Positions 1 to 12,777 are shown, numbered from the stretch's first letter. The stretch is DNA of 64,000 nucleotides from Istiophorus platypterus (GCA_016859345.1 CM029112.1:15384725-15448724), one strand, 5' to 3'. The notes: generated by a model not told the origin, from the sequence alone. Numbers and translations are program-made.

Positions 1-1124
1 AGCTGCTGCATGTGTGTTTTTGCAATTAATACATAACCAACTTTAGCATTAACCGTTGTTTACTTACCAGTCTAGAAGAAACGTGTCAAGTGCTGCATTA
101 AATTTAAGTCCATTACATGCTAGGTCTTCGTCCCCTTGTGTTACGTTGAAGGCAGACTGGACGCTACAGTGACTCACTGTTGCAGAGTGGTATAATGAGA
201 TGGGATGGGCATACATAAAAAGAGTACACCCTCAACCACTGGTGCTGCCGCAGCTGCAGGATGGGGAGGAAACGAAGGGGCTACCTATGCTCGGCCCCAG
301 GCCTGCACACATGCCTACCAAGCATGTGATCATGCTGGAGCTGTGGACAGGAATTACCACATTAAAAAACAGGACATAGTTTATTGTAAAACAATTAAGT
401 TGTACAACCATACAACTTGTATTGTAGAACACCAGATATTAAATTGGTTGCCAGAGTAATGTGTGTGAGTAATGACTGAAAATCAAAGAAAGATGTATTC
501 AGCTTTTCACTCATAACAAAATATTGTAACATTAAACCATTTGTCATTTGAGATTACAGAAAATTAAACTTTTCCCACACTGTACATTACTCACTGTGAA
601 AAAAATAAATAGATAAATCTTCCCATAAATTGAAAGTGTTAATATCTTTAGCATGTCAAACACCAGCATAGAAACCCTTGGCTATTTGCTTTATTTACAT
701 TCAATCTGCTGTATGGCCTGCAGCTCCAAACAGCCAGTTAGACCAATGTGGAAATACCTTATAACATACTGTTTATTCTATAAAACTTGCAATCTGCACA
801 AACACACTCATGTGCTAGATAGCCCAAGGCTAAAACTACAGCAGACAGGCTGCTATACATGTTCACAGTAAACCGTGTTAGGATTTGAAACAATCCTCTA
901 TCTGATGACGTTTTGCCTTTAACCTCACTCTCGGGACAGATATGTTTAATGTTGGTTATGTATGCGCATGTTTGTTAACATTGTCTGTGATCTGCCTTAA
1001 CTTAAGAGTTGGAAAGAGGACAGGGTAAGCACATAGCCAGTAGCTACAGTATGTCAGCATTAATAACACCACAGAGGAGGAAAGAGAGGGAAACATACAT
1101 ACACGCACACTCTGCAGGCAGGGT

Positions 1125-1126
<2 letters not shown>
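1..1126. other. non-coding stretch, no gene seen
   Basis: AT-rich single-copy-looking DNA. A somewhat GC-richer patch at about 230-350 is open in more than one frame, but it has low-complexity alanine codons and no recognisable domain. No splice-bounded exon, RNA gene or repeat family could be identified. Confidence 0.5.

Positions 1127-1188
<62 letters not shown>
1127..1188. repeat. (TG)n microsatellite
   Basis: A near-perfect TG dinucleotide array of about 60 bp with one T-rich interruption near its 3' end. The apparent cysteine/valine or histidine/threonine reading frames across it are artefacts of the dinucleotide repeat. Confidence 0.95.
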
Positions 1189-2405
1189 AGGGCTGGAGAT
1201 AATCAACCCTCATAAGGTTCAGTGGAAGATGAGGCCTGACCCTATTTCACCTGGCCTTCTCTCTTCAGCTTCCGCCCCCTTCTCTCTCAGTCTCAGAAGA
1301 GCTTACGCAGGTCTTTTGTAACACTTGAGGGATACTTGCTCCTACTCCATCTCAGTTTCCTTGTCACTTAGCCAACACTCTGCTCCTGTGCTGAATTTTT
1401 TATCAGCAACAAATTTTCTCTGGAAACAGAAAATGCTGGCTCACACTTTTTCACTAATGTTTGGCATGCTGGATATTCACTCACAATATCTGCCTAAGCG
1501 ATGTGTACTCAGACATATGTGTATATTCAGTTTGTGTAACAGTGTGATTGTATTTTGGTCTGTGGCATCTTTTGCTAAATGTTCTATTTCCTCCTCCTTT
1601 TCCTCTTTTTATTTTCGGGGTCAGAGCACACATGTACAGCGTACATACGTAGGCGTGACATGAGGCATTTTTCCACATGACGTCCTTTCATGTTTAATTA
1701 GATGAATAATGTTATTGTGTTAGACACATTGTTTCCTTCCTTCAAAATGTTTAACTCTAAATGTTCTATGTTCCTGTAGGAAAAATTTTACATGATGTGA
1801 ACTCCACTGTAATTGTCACAATCTTAAGTTTTAACAACATCATGGGCACTAGTCACTTTACAAAGGTTTAACAAAGCTTAGCAGGTTACGGAATATTGTT
1901 CTGCCCATTTAAAAACATTACACCAATTGTTATCATGAAAATACAAAACTGAGGGTAGTTTTATACTTTAAAAGCTGCTTCCAAAACCATTTTCAAACAT
2001 GCAATCTACATCTGTAATATGTTTACCAAAGCAGCCACTTAATACTATTTGCCAAAATCGTAAGACAGAAGTTGAAATTACAAGTGGGACCCGCAGCGTC
2101 TCTGTCATTCCTTGTGTTGTGTGAGATGGTGTTGACAGGTTTGTCTTTTACACTATATCTTTTTGCTTGTGTCCCTACCATACCTCTCTTCCTCCGCCTG
2201 AAAAGCCCTCTCTTCTTCCCTTCCTCTAAAGTTATAATCCTCAATATTTTCATTAAACACTATATTTGCTTTTATTTGCATGCACAATGAATGTTTGCCA
2301 CCCTCAGAATTCTGGGACCTGTAGTACTAACTGCATGTGTTGATACAACCAGTAATGATGGGTACCAGTATATCAACCATGAATAAAATCTTAAGGAATA
2401 TAACT
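1189..2405. other. non-coding stretch, no gene seen
   Basis: AT-rich sequence with short open frames in several phases and no recognisable protein motif or RNA gene. A short pyrimidine run lies at about 1585-1615. Nothing functional could be supported. Confidence 0.5.
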
Positions 2406-2930
2406 CCCTTTCTGTTTTCTCAGTCATACCAGTTGACATCAAACCCTCTTTGTGACTCATTTTCAAACACTCCCCTGATTCCTCCCCTTTTCTTTAACCA
2501 TTCATCCATCTTCTCTGGTTTACTCATGTGACATTCTCCTCCTTGTAACCTTGCTTTCCTTTTCCATTCATCCATGTGCCAGTCTTTCTCTCTCTGTCCT
2601 GTATACCTCTGCCTGACAGAACCATGCCCTCTGCTCTCTGTCTCTCTCCTTCTCCTCATGTCATTGTATGTGTATCGTTCCTTTCCATTCTCTTATCTTC
2701 TCTTCCCTCTCCCTCTCTTCCTCCCCCACTTTTTCAGATGTATGATTCATGGTTCCAGTGCTATGACTGAGATATGAATATTTTACCAGAACCAAATATA
2801 ATTTTTCCATAGAAAAGAAGTGGGGGATGGAAAAATGAGACTGGGGGAAAGAATGATGGGAGTGACAGGGAATGTAGCTAAATGAAGTTAAAAGTGTTGG
2901 ATAAAGGAAGGAGATAAAATGATTTCTTGT
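2406..2930. repeat. pyrimidine-rich block followed by purine-rich block
   Basis: The plus strand is strongly C/T-biased from about 2,406 to 2,745 and then switches to G/A bias from about 2,810 to 2,930. The apparent open frames on both strands come from this composition. This is the first of several such paired tracts in the window. Confidence 0.7.
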
Positions 2931-4150
2931 TATCTCAAATGAGTAAATGTCGTGTACCACACGTAGTGTGCAATTTTGCAGATTCTCCAGCAGATAAAAC
3001 CAATGTAAATACATACTATGAATGACTGTCAGGTCAGGAAGGCTACTTTTTTCTGTCCATCAATGTTTGAAGACAACGATCCAAAAGGGATGAAATCAGC
3101 AGGAAGAGTCAGCCTGTTGTTTTCTGCTCTTATAAAGCTGAGTCCTTATGAGGGTTTTCTACAAACAGCAAAAATGGCTATAAAATGTAAGGGGAACAGT
3201 TTGTTCCAGCTGTGAAGAAAAGATGCCGCAAGGGAGCTTTGTGACTTACTGACATTCCTCTAGTGTGCATCCCTTTGCAGTCATTTAAAACGCTCAAGGT
3301 GTGATACGATTCCTTGTACCTCATACATCAGTATGTGCACTGAAGATGCCTTATACCTTTCTTTGTGACACAAAGCCTCCTAAACAGATGGTGTTGCATT
3401 CCTCCTGACAATCTCAATCAGCATCTTGCTTTGCATTTTTGTAAAACTGTACGCACAAACGGAATATTTGAATGTGTTTATTTGTCATATGTATTTAAGG
3501 ATTTCTTCTACATTTTGACACAGACTTTCTGTCATAAGAGAAGTTAAAAAAAATCCATCTGCTCTCTCTATAATATAATAATAACCTTTAATTGACAGCA
3601 CAACCAGTTTTGCTATTCCTCAGCAATGCAAGGATTTTTGGATGGTTTATTTGTTGATTACTATTTCATTAGCCAAAGCATGGATCGCTGTTTAAAAGGA
3701 GATTTCCATCAGCACCTCTATAACCATATTCTCTTGTTGTATTGGATATACAGAGAGGTGCATGAGTGAGCACTACAGATGTAATCCATGGTTTAGGCAT
3801 TCAAAATTCCACCTGTCCACAACTCTATACACACACACAGGTACAATGTCCAGTATTAGGCGACTGAAGAAACTAGATATTATTTCTTGTCCTGTACCCT
3901 ACCTCTGTAATAGTGTGGTGTTGTAGCTTTGCAGCACAGATAGTGGGAGGAAAGATGTCAACAGGGAAAAGATTGACTGTCAGTTAATGGGGAGATGGAT
4001 GATCATCAGCCTATAGAGAGCAGATGGAAGCAGGGGATAACTACGCACACGCTTGCATACCTACACACAAACATACACAAACAACCATGGTACGAAATGA
4101 TTACTCTATCAAGGGCACCTTGTGATACTAGAAAATATGGGAATGTTTAT
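2931..4150. other. non-coding stretch, no gene seen
   Basis: Complex AT-rich sequence with stop codons in all frames at normal density. A short imperfect CA run starts near 3,830. No exon, RNA gene or repeat family was recognised. Confidence 0.5.
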
Positions 4151-4151
<1 letters not shown>

Positions 4152-4198
<47 letters not shown>

Positions 4199-4203
4199 AC
4201 ACA
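4152..4203. repeat. (CA)n microsatellite
   Basis: About 50 bp of CA dinucleotides with one CT interruption near the 3' end. Confidence 0.95.
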
Positions 4204-4703
4204 GAGTATCACTAGAAACAGGTGATCCTTAATCAGTCAAACTGTCAAGTGTTTGGAAACATCACCCTTACAAATGACAGTGAATGAACAAAATAGGTAT
4301 GAAATACACAAACAGGGTTTGTTATGATTCCTACGACCTAAAGATCAATAGTGTGTATAATGTTAGCAATATCATATTCTCCTATCTGTAAAATCAGTTT
4401 TAGTTTTAAATGGATTCTCTCTCCAATAACACTTGCAGTTATTTGTTCATTGTGACAGGTGGGGTAGTGGTTATATGTTAAGGCTATTTTTCCCAAAAAT
4501 CCTTCTGCTTTCTTTTTCTCAATATGTTCCACTGCCAGCCTTGGCTTCTTTGGGTGTGAGTAGCAAGTCATTACTATGACCAGATTATATTGGTTTAGAG
4601 AGAAACCGTATGCATTTAGTCTAACTGATTTCAACAGGACCAGATGGCAATCTGCCTGACTCTGTATTTATCTCTTCCCATTATACGCTCTGCCTCACTC
4701 ACT
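4204..4703. other. non-coding stretch, no gene seen
   Basis: The minus strand is open for 98 codons at 4,338-4,634. The translation has no recognisable domain and no splice-site context, so I do not call it a gene. Confidence 0.45.
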
Positions 4704-4704
4704 C

Positions 4705-4727
4705 AGACACACACACACACACACAAA

Positions 4728-4760
<33 letters not shown>
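4705..4760. repeat. compound (CA)n microsatellite
   Basis: Two CA arrays separated by a short AAAGA interruption. Confidence 0.95.
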
Positions 4761-4764
<4 letters not shown>

Positions 4765-4864
4765 ATGAACAAACCTGCTTTGAAACTCCCCCATCAAATG
4801 TTAACTCATACCATCCTACATTTCCCTCACCTTCATGTCTACCTTTTCTGCAGCTACTTTGACC

Positions 4865-5630
4865 ACAGAGTTGGATGTATGAAGATGTAGGAAGGAGGGA
4901 AGGTAGGTTGGCAAGAGTAAGTAAGATATAAAAATACAGTAATTGTACTAGAAGGAGAAAGAGGAATGTCACTTGATGCAAAAAGTGGTGAAAACCCCTA
5001 AGTGAATGCAACTTCCCTCTGAAAATGTTATCAGTGATTTTACCCTTGAAATAGGAATTATTTAAGCCAGTTAATGCTATATATCAATCAAAATGTTACC
5101 AATTATTGTCTATTAATTGATAATTCATTCATTATTAATAGGATATAGCAGTAGCTATAGAACTGTGTCAGGAGGGGGAAATCAGGGTGTAGGGATCAAG
5201 CAAAACAGGACTCTTACTGTAAAGGTCATCAGTGATCAAAGAGTGGAGGTGTACCCGTGGGGGAGAGCGAGAGAGACAAGGGCTGAATAAATGAAGGATG
5301 GCTAGTGTGATGGAAAAAGGACAGGAGATTAACAGAAATAAAATGAGGTGAGAAGGGAAGACAGATATATTAAAAGAAAATATGAGAGGATAAAGGGATA
5401 AAACATAAGAGACGATGGAAGTGATTGGGGCAAAAAGGTTAGCAAATGACTGGAGGGACAGAAAAAGCAGGAAAGAGTCAAGAGGAAAGCGGTAGTATCA
5501 GGGTAATTTGGGAGGAAAAAAAGTCAGAAAGAGGAGAGAAAGCGAGGATAAGAATGGGGCTGAGAGACAAGAACAGTAGACAGAGGGAGTGGAAGACAGA
5601 CACAGAAAGAGCGAAAGAGAATTGAGGAGG
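4865..5630. repeat. purine-rich tract
   Basis: The plus strand is G/A-biased at about 4,865-4,985 and strongly so at 5,225-5,630, as irregular GAGA and GGAAAG runs rather than a clean short-period repeat. The interval between (about 5,040-5,160) is AT-rich. No gene is supported. Confidence 0.6.
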
Positions 5631-6190
5631 AAATGTTACACATTAAATCGGTTTCGGCAAGAAGAGCCATAATCTGTCTTTTTGTCAGCTGAATTATGCC
5701 AGAATTGTGGGATTCTATTTTACTACCCCTAATCTGTCTCCAACCAAATAATAAACCGTCTGCCAGTACAGGTTCACATTCACGGCATCTAGCACTGTCT
5801 CATGTTAGATAAGGCTGCACAATAGGGTTGACAAATGGGACCTTTTTTTGTTTTGTTTTTTTAAACACACTCATGCAGAGAGAAATACTCCTGAATTCTA
5901 CTTAGTTCAGATCATGTCCCAACAGCTTGATAGCTCCCCAAGAGAAAAAAAACAGAAGTTGGGCAAAGTAGTTGAAAGCAGAGTCGAAGGGATGATGTGT
6001 GTGTGACTGTCTAGCTTGCCGCCTGCGGATGATCTGCATATACACGACGTGATCTCTGGTTAACACAGAGATTACGCAGCGACTTAGCTTGCCTCGCCAT
6101 TGTGACCCTGCTTAGCCATGCTAACTAATAGCTAATAACCATTATATGGCAGCTGCCTGCCTGCTCCAAACTGTGCATGGCTGACTTTAT
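5631..6190. other. non-coding stretch, no gene seen
   Basis: Complex sequence with a T-rich run near 5,845 and no open frame of interest. Nothing functional could be supported. Confidence 0.5.
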
Positions 6191-6440
6191 GTGTGTCAGC
6201 TTTCCTCCTCCTTTCTCCCACTCCCTCAAATGCACTTCTTCACTTGCTCTCTCTTACTAAAATTAATCTCTGCTCACCACAATGAGATTTTCTTTTCCTC
6301 TGCCTTCCTGCCCAGCTTGCAATTATCAATCCATCTCACCCTGTCTTTCCCTTTACCCCTCATTCACCTCTATCTCTCTCTCTCTTTTCTCCTTCTCTGC
6401 AGCTCTATCCTTCTTTCCCCACCTTCCCACCCGCCAGCAG
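6191..6440. repeat. pyrimidine-rich tract
   Basis: The plus strand is C/T-biased with many CTCTCT and TTCCT runs. The 130-codon open frame that starts here runs through this tract and on into the GA/GACA microsatellite, so it is compositional rather than coding. Confidence 0.7.
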
Positions 6441-6516
6441 GGGTGACATGCCTTCTCTGGCAAGAGAGCCAAAGTCCAGATGTCTGCATTGGCTGCTGCT
6501 GGAAACTAGGTCATGA

Positions 6517-6517
6517 T

Positions 6518-6575
<58 letters not shown>

Positions 6576-6577
6576 GA
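6517..6577. repeat. (GA)n-(GACA)n compound microsatellite
   Basis: About 28 bp of GA dinucleotides pass into a short GACA tetranucleotide array. It sits at the start of the purine-rich tract that follows. Confidence 0.95.
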
Positions 6578-6865
6578 AATTAGAAGATAGGAGGAAAAGT
6601 AAGGAAAGGAAATGGGAATAGAGAGTGGGAGAGGGAAAGCAAAGGGCAAGTGAATATGAAAGAGGAGCAGAGACCGAGGAGCACCAGACAGGAGGAAAGT
6701 GTAAGAGTTGAATGAGAGCGCTTGAAAGGGGATGTGAAGGGTAAGAGGAACGGTCTGGTAGAGGGAGAGAAAGGAGATGGTTCCTTCTTTAGTCAGGAAG
6801 AATGTGAGAAGGGTGAGTCAGACCAGGATGAAGAGGAAACCTAATGTGAGGGGATAAAATGCGGC
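6578..6865. repeat. purine-rich tract
   Basis: Strongly G/A-biased plus strand directly downstream of the GA/GACA microsatellite. With the pyrimidine tract at 6,191-6,440 it forms an inverted-composition pair. Confidence 0.65.
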
Positions 6866-9365
6866 AGATAGACCAAATCCCTCTGTGTACATGCATATTG
6901 TGTGAGCTCAAGGGCTAATGGATCTCCTTTCAACTTATGTCTCTTCTAGAGTAGTTAGCTCTGGTGTCTAAGTGCTGATTGGTTTTAAAAATCTGCACAG
7001 CATTGACCTGCAGTGATAATGTAACTTTAACAAAAAAAATAACCAAATCTGATGTTAACTGTTTGTTACTATGAAGCAAGTTGACTGGTTGATTTATATC
7101 ATATTGATACAAACCAATGGCTGCCTGGATGTGTGCGCAAAAATATTTTAAAAATGTTCTGGTGATTGTCATCAAATGGCATTTAAACACGAATCAATCA
7201 TTCACTGAATACAGAGGAAATGACAGGAAATGAACTTGGTAAATGCTGATATATTACAGCACTGATACGCTGGACAGAACAGGACAGGACTGATAACGAG
7301 GTGCTGAATGAATGTAAATGAAATTCAAATTATAACTTGTGAGAAGCTTTTTTAGGCTGATGATCACTTTAGAAGCACTACGGCCCACACTGACAACCAC
7401 ATTTACAGTATGTGCGGTATTATTAACAAAGATAAGAACCTTAAAATCAATTTTTCTATTTATATTTTAAACAAATCAGAAAATCATAAACCCTGAGCTA
7501 TACATGTATGTAAGATTGGGGGGTAATCCCTCTATTTGTATACTTGTCTATCACTTGTCTAACACTATATCTGAAACTAATACAAATCTCTTAGTTTAGC
7601 TTCAGTTTTCAATATTAGAAGTTATGAACTGTTTACTATCTTAATGATTATCTCTGTATTTCACACTAAACATTTCCAAATAGAAACGTCTGGACATTTA
7701 TGAATATGAAAACCGTTATGTTAACTAAATAAATTCTGCATCTCAGCTTCAGAGGTCAGATTTGACCCTGAAATTTTATAACTTCAGTTTGGTGTTTGTG
7801 AGTAGGAGAGATGAGAAGTCGTGTGCCATCATTTGGGGATGACAATCTGTTTATATACATTATGTAAAATAAAAAACCAAACAGATGTCTGCAGCCACAG
7901 ACTCACACACATACTCAATCACTCACAAATATAAGTAGACACAAGCTGCCACCGCACACACGCAGACTCACACACATTCAAGCAAGCCATTACATTGATA
8001 GATTGCTGTGGCAGTGAGGATGTCTAAATGCATCCTCAGGCATTATTCAGAGTAGCACTGACTCTGAAGATCCACACTTCATCATCACAACCATTTATAT
8101 AGACCACTTAAATGACTCCCCATATACATAAAAAAACACACACAAACACACACACACTTTCATACATGGCCTCGGTCATATATACACGTGAACAACAAAC
8201 TTACACTTAATGGCAAAATACAGTCCGTAACATATTCACTGATATTTTCTTTTTACACATAGATTCACAAAGATCACACAGGCATGTGCATTTGTGTTGA
8301 CGCAGCTCATGAACACAGGTGGTCGCAAATTACAAACTCAAATACACACAATTGCACAGGCATGGTGTCCATATTAAGGGCTCATTCACACCACAACATG
8401 CAAAAACAACATTGCAGACCAAATTCAAGTAATTTAGCTTCCTTCCAAAGTTCAAATCTTCCAGATTTTGCTACTCAAATTTGTGCCGTTTAGCAATTTC
8501 TGTTTAAACTGTATAATCTGGCACTGCTGAATTAGGAAGTGTGTGACCCAGAAGTAGTGGAAGTACTCAAAATGGTGAGACACTTTAATATTAATATCCT
8601 AACAATATTATTTTGCCTTATCAGAAAGCTATTAAAAGGATAGTATTCTATGTTAAAATACAGGAATTATGACAGAGTTTTAAATGATGTACCACTGATT
8701 TAATTATTTGAACTGCAAAAGCATTTCACTAGTAATCCGTAGTGGGCAGTTTGAACTATCAGATAGTCAGATTGCTTTAGTCACATCACACTCTTCACAG
8801 TTTAACCAGTGCAAATCCTCGGATCGTGTGCAGAAAAAAATACACGATTTTAATTTAACTCAAATATATTCGAATGCAGTCAGCTTCCTCTCTGACAAAT
8901 GCGCGGTCATTCATCATGCAAAATGATAGGAGTCCGGTACATTAGAGACAGATATGCACAGAGGCTCTGTTAGAGATCTGAATTACAGTGGTAATCACTT
9001 TCAGTCGGAGCCAGTGACTCTTACCATGTCAAATGTTTCTAATGCACGTTAACACCCAACTGCCTTCCCTTGATCCCCATTAATCTTTCCCCTTATCTGA
9101 CCAATATCTATAAATGGCCATTTTTAGTTTTTTATTCGTGTCGTGCTTCTTTGCCCTGTCTTCCTTTTTCTCGCCTCATAATTCACAGTCACAAGCTTTT
9201 AGCTAATGCCTTATCTAGTGCAGTGGCAGAATAGTCAGCAGCAAACCAATGACAAAGTCAAGCTGATTGCAAAAGAACAAGCAGAGAGAAAAAGTTGACT
9301 GATGAATAAATAGATAATCATATTTTTATATTTCCCCACCATCGTCAGGGAATATATTGTCCACT
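6866..9365. other. long non-coding stretch, no gene seen
   Basis: About 2.5 kb of AT-rich sequence. Between about 7,895 and 8,360 there are scattered short CACACA words (decayed CA-rich DNA) without a long array. No exon with flanking splice sites, RNA gene or transposon end was recognised. Confidence 0.5.
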
Positions 9366-9369
9366 GGTG

Positions 9370-9610
9370 ACTACTGGTTGTGTCTCCTTTACCCTTTTTC
9401 CTTCAATTAATCATGCCATCCATCCATTCTCCCTTTCTTTATCACTCTTCTCAGTCATTCATGCATGCTTTATGCATCTTTCCCTCAGCTTTTATACAAT
9501 TTGGCCTGTCAATCTTCTCTCCCCCCTCTCCTCTCTGCCTTTCCACGTTTTTCACTCCTTTTATCTCCTGTCTGTCATCCTGTTTTCACTTGTCATTCAT
9601 GTGCTGCAAT
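9370..9610. repeat. pyrimidine-rich tract
   Basis: C/T-biased plus strand giving overlapping open frames in three phases, which is a compositional artefact. It is followed by a short CAT/CATCAT run at about 9,630-9,660. Confidence 0.7.
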
Positions 9611-9719
9611 GTTTGCGTACACACCAGCATCACATCATCATCATCGTCATCATCATTGTCCCTGACACATATTCATCAGTCTGCTCTCTCTTCTGATAAC
9701 GTGCCCCTTTGTAAATGCA

Positions 9720-10140
9720 AAAGAAACTGTTGAAAATAAAAGAGAGAAATATCATTAGAGGGGAATAGGGGGTAAAAAAAATTTTGAGTCTGAGGGGGAG
9801 GAGGAGATAATGGAAAATGGACGATAAGGCGGGAGCATACTTAGGGTAAAAGGAGGGAAAAAAACAAGGAAAAATGAATAAAAGATTGAGGAAAAGAGAG
9901 AAAGACAGCAGGAGACGGTGCAATGTGCATACAATGGAATGGCTGTGAGATAAATAAAGACAGGAAGAGGGGGTAGAGGGATGGGGATAGTAAATAATGA
10001 TCCGTCTCAGAGATAGAAGGGGAAGAGAATCAGGGTAATTAATGAAGGAGGGAGATAGAGTGAGAGAAATAGAGAGAGAGAGAAAACAGAGAAAAAATAA
10101 AGAGTAGATAAATCACACTAGGGAGAGGAAAAAAGGATCA
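9720..10140. repeat. purine-rich tract
   Basis: G/A-biased plus strand about 400 bp long with GAGAGA and GGAAAA words. It pairs with the pyrimidine tract upstream. No gene is supported. Confidence 0.7.
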
Positions 10141-10420
10141 TTCTGGGAAGAGCATCAACAAATGATAGGTCCCAGTCTATGTTATCATTGACTCTAGACA
10201 ACAGTATGTTCACACATATACATCCCTAAAGCTGAAACTCAGTACTTTACTGTCACGTTTATTGTTACTTTACAAATCCTATGTACTTAAGTAATGAGTA
10301 AAAAGGTAAAAAATTAAAATGTGTATCTGTCACATAATATTTATGGACTACACTAAATAAAAACTCTTTGTCCCTTACATCATAGCTCCATTTCACAAAG
10401 CAGAAATTCACGAGCTGGCT
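10141..10420. other. non-coding stretch, possible weak AAGTAC repeat relic
   Basis: AT-rich DNA with no gene. At about 10,240-10,310, words such as CAGTACTTTACT and GTACTTAAGTAATG resemble the AAGTAC dispersed repeat seen more clearly at 15,250, but the match is too short to be sure. Confidence 0.3.
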
Positions 10421-10640
10421 TTAAAGGGTCAATTCATCCAAATTATATAAATATGTTTCTTTATTTAACTCTGAAGGAAAATGACAGACTGCAATATCAA
10501 TTGTTTTTAAAAGGAATCATTTTTAAGATGTATTTTTTCAGTATTGTTAGCATAAACAAAAGTCAATTTACTTCCATTGTTTTTTCAGGTGGAGTCGAAT
10601 ACAGAGAGACCATATCTTAAAACTACAGCAAATAAAACCA
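10421..10640. repeat. dispersed teleost repeat fragment (GGTCAATTCATCCAAATTA type)
   Basis: The opening words TTAAAGGGTCAATTCATCC and the later TTACTTCCATTGTTTTTTCA resemble a common fish interspersed repeat that I recall starting GGTCAGTTCACCCAAATTA. The family name and exact ends cannot be fixed from the sequence alone. Confidence 0.4.
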
Positions 10641-10992
10641 AAATATGTTACTGTGCTCTGCTCTGTTCTGGTCCCAAAGATCTCTTCTCCTTCAGCTGAT
10701 TTATACTTGGAGAACAACATCTTTAGGCCTTTAGGAATATGGGTAGTATAATTTTATTCCTGGGGTGTTAATATGAGTGAGAGAGCTTGTCAACATATAA
10801 TAACTGGCTAAAAGATAGAGAAGGAAATTAACATATTGCAGACCAGTTGTCTTTTGGAGCATTAATGGACATGAAGCATTTTCAGTGTGTTTTTATGTGA
10901 AAATATGGCTGCTGGCTTTACAAATTAGAGAATGGATACTAATATGCTACAGTTGTTATCATAATGTTAACATAGTTGGTAACATAATCTAA
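10641..10992. other. non-coding stretch, no gene seen
   Basis: AT-rich sequence without a supportable feature. Confidence 0.5.
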
Positions 10993-10993
10993 T

Positions 10994-11055
<62 letters not shown>

Positions 11056-11072
11056 GAGAGAGAGAGAGAGAT
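10993..11072. repeat. (TA)n-(GA)n compound microsatellite
   Basis: About 28 bp of AT dinucleotides pass directly into about 50 bp of GA with a single GGAA interruption. Confidence 0.95.
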
Positions 11073-11758
11073 ATTAAATTGACCTGCACTAAAATGAAAG
11101 GCTGCCTCCGTCCAAAAGATTTTCCAAGTCGACTAGTAGTTGTTAGTTCAAGCCATTGCATGTTTACGATATCAATCTTATTCTAATTTTATATTTAAAA
11201 ATATATTATTGGGGAGCATCAGAAAATATTGCAGGGTTGAGAAAAACAAATGTTATATGTAACATAGTAAACACTTTGCTACAGAGAAATACAAAATTAT
11301 ATTAATGAGCCATTAAAATATAAACTTTACAAGCAAATGCATGCAACATGCCACCTTTTAAATGCACTGATAAAAAATAATAAGGATTTTGAATGTGTTG
11401 GAACAACAATCAAGCAGACTGAACATTTTTCTTGGGGTCGTCCTTTACCCACTAGAAATGATCCCACGTTTAGGATTTCCTCTCTGACATATGTAATTAC
11501 TATGTAACCACTGGGACCAGCTTTGTAAATGAACTCTGACCAAAAGTCACCACTTCTTGGGGAACTGGATATTTTTTATTTATTTATTTACTTATTTTTA
11601 CTGGGACCAAATAATATATCGAACTTGGTTAACTAAGGTTCTTCTCATTCACTAACGCGAGGTTGGCTATAAGGGGGCAGCCCTACTAATAAGTGTGACA
11701 GAGCTAATACGAGAGAGCCGCTCAGATGTTAGACATCAAACATGCTGGACCCCCTCTG
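11073..11758. other. non-coding stretch, no gene seen
   Basis: AT-rich DNA with a TATTTATTTATT run near 11,575. Nothing functional could be supported. Confidence 0.5.
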
Positions 11759-12030
11759 ATCCAAGCAAATTTATTTTGATTTCATCTGTCCAAAGAACAT
11801 GTTGGCAGTATTAAACAGACTTTTGTTCATGTTCTTTGGCACTTGTGAGTAATGGTTTTCTCCTTGGATTTGTCTGTAGAGGTTAACTTCACACAGTGTC
11901 TTTTGCACTGTCTGATCAGTCACTGAAACACCAGTTTCCACAAACAGTCTTTGTGCCGAGCATATACCTGTCTGTCTTTCACTGCAAAGCTGTATAAATA
12001 GTAAATTGTGTGTGACATCATTTTTCAAGG
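11759..12030 (-). pseudogene. Tc1/mariner-like transposase remnant
   Basis: The minus strand is open over about 85 codons. The translation contains ETGVSVTDQTVQKTLCEVNL, which fits the second helix-turn-helix of Tc1-type transposases (typically an ETG-S-S--TVRR-L---GL pattern). A short stretch ending in FFGQMKSK is reminiscent of the family's NVLW-DESK motif. The DDE catalytic core that should follow is not present in any frame nearby, and no terminal inverted repeats were found, so this is an internal fragment of a dead element. The assignment rests on motif recall. The N-terminal part of the reading frame (from about 12,028) does not look like transposase and may be flanking DNA. Confidence 0.5.
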
Positions 12031-12740
12031 ATAGCCACTCACCCCTCTTTTATTGTCAGCATGGCACTTCTTATATTGTACCTCCAAATCATGGCTGAAA
12101 CTTTGTTTGAGATTGCATTCAGTAGCATACTAATGCCCTCTCCCATCATCTTACTTCTTCAGGGAATTCCTTATGTAGACATGGAGCATTAAACAAAATT
12201 CAGGTTAAAATCAAGGAAGCTGTGGTGTTTACAGGCTATTTAAAACTTTGCTCATGCTGTTAACCTGAACTGAACACTGGTAGAATCACTTTTGTTGCAG
12301 TGATCCGAGGAGTACAGGAAGTTTTAGTTTGCAAGGTGTGGTCCAATCACAACATTGTCTGTAGATATATCTAATGTCTTATAGTCTTACAGTGTACGGG
12401 AAAGACGGAAACCTGGATGCAGGGATCTGCAACCTAAAACAAATGTGGGCCATCTCAGCTACACACCTGTAAAGTTTTGCGACTGCATCTCTGAGGTGAC
12501 AAAATCTGTCCGTAGACAGACAGGCAAACAGACAGACAAATAAACACCTGCCAAATTACTCAGAACTGCCTCTGTGCTGGCTCCCGTTAGGTGTCTACAG
12601 GACCACATTTTGACAGCCACACTGTCGCAGCTGGTAATCAAGTGCGCTGCAGCATATGTAGACAGAATATTTTAGGAAGGTGTATATGTACCCTGGAGCC
12701 CAGCACTCAAACAACAGCATCAGCGCCACATCTGTTCACT
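12031..12740. other. non-coding stretch, no gene seen
   Basis: Complex AT-rich sequence. A short imperfect GACA run (about 12,515-12,540) is present. No gene is supported. Confidence 0.5.
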
Positions 12741-12741
12741 T

Positions 12742-12744
12742 GCG

Positions 12745-12777
<33 letters not shown>

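Noticed and set aside
205..459. 84-codon open frame in a GC-richer patch
   Set aside because: Alanine-rich low-complexity start, no domain, an equally open frame on the other strand and no convincing splice signals.
6191..6583. 130-codon open frame
   Set aside because: Runs through a pyrimidine tract into a GA/GACA microsatellite; the ending [18 protein letters not shown] is pure repeat translation.
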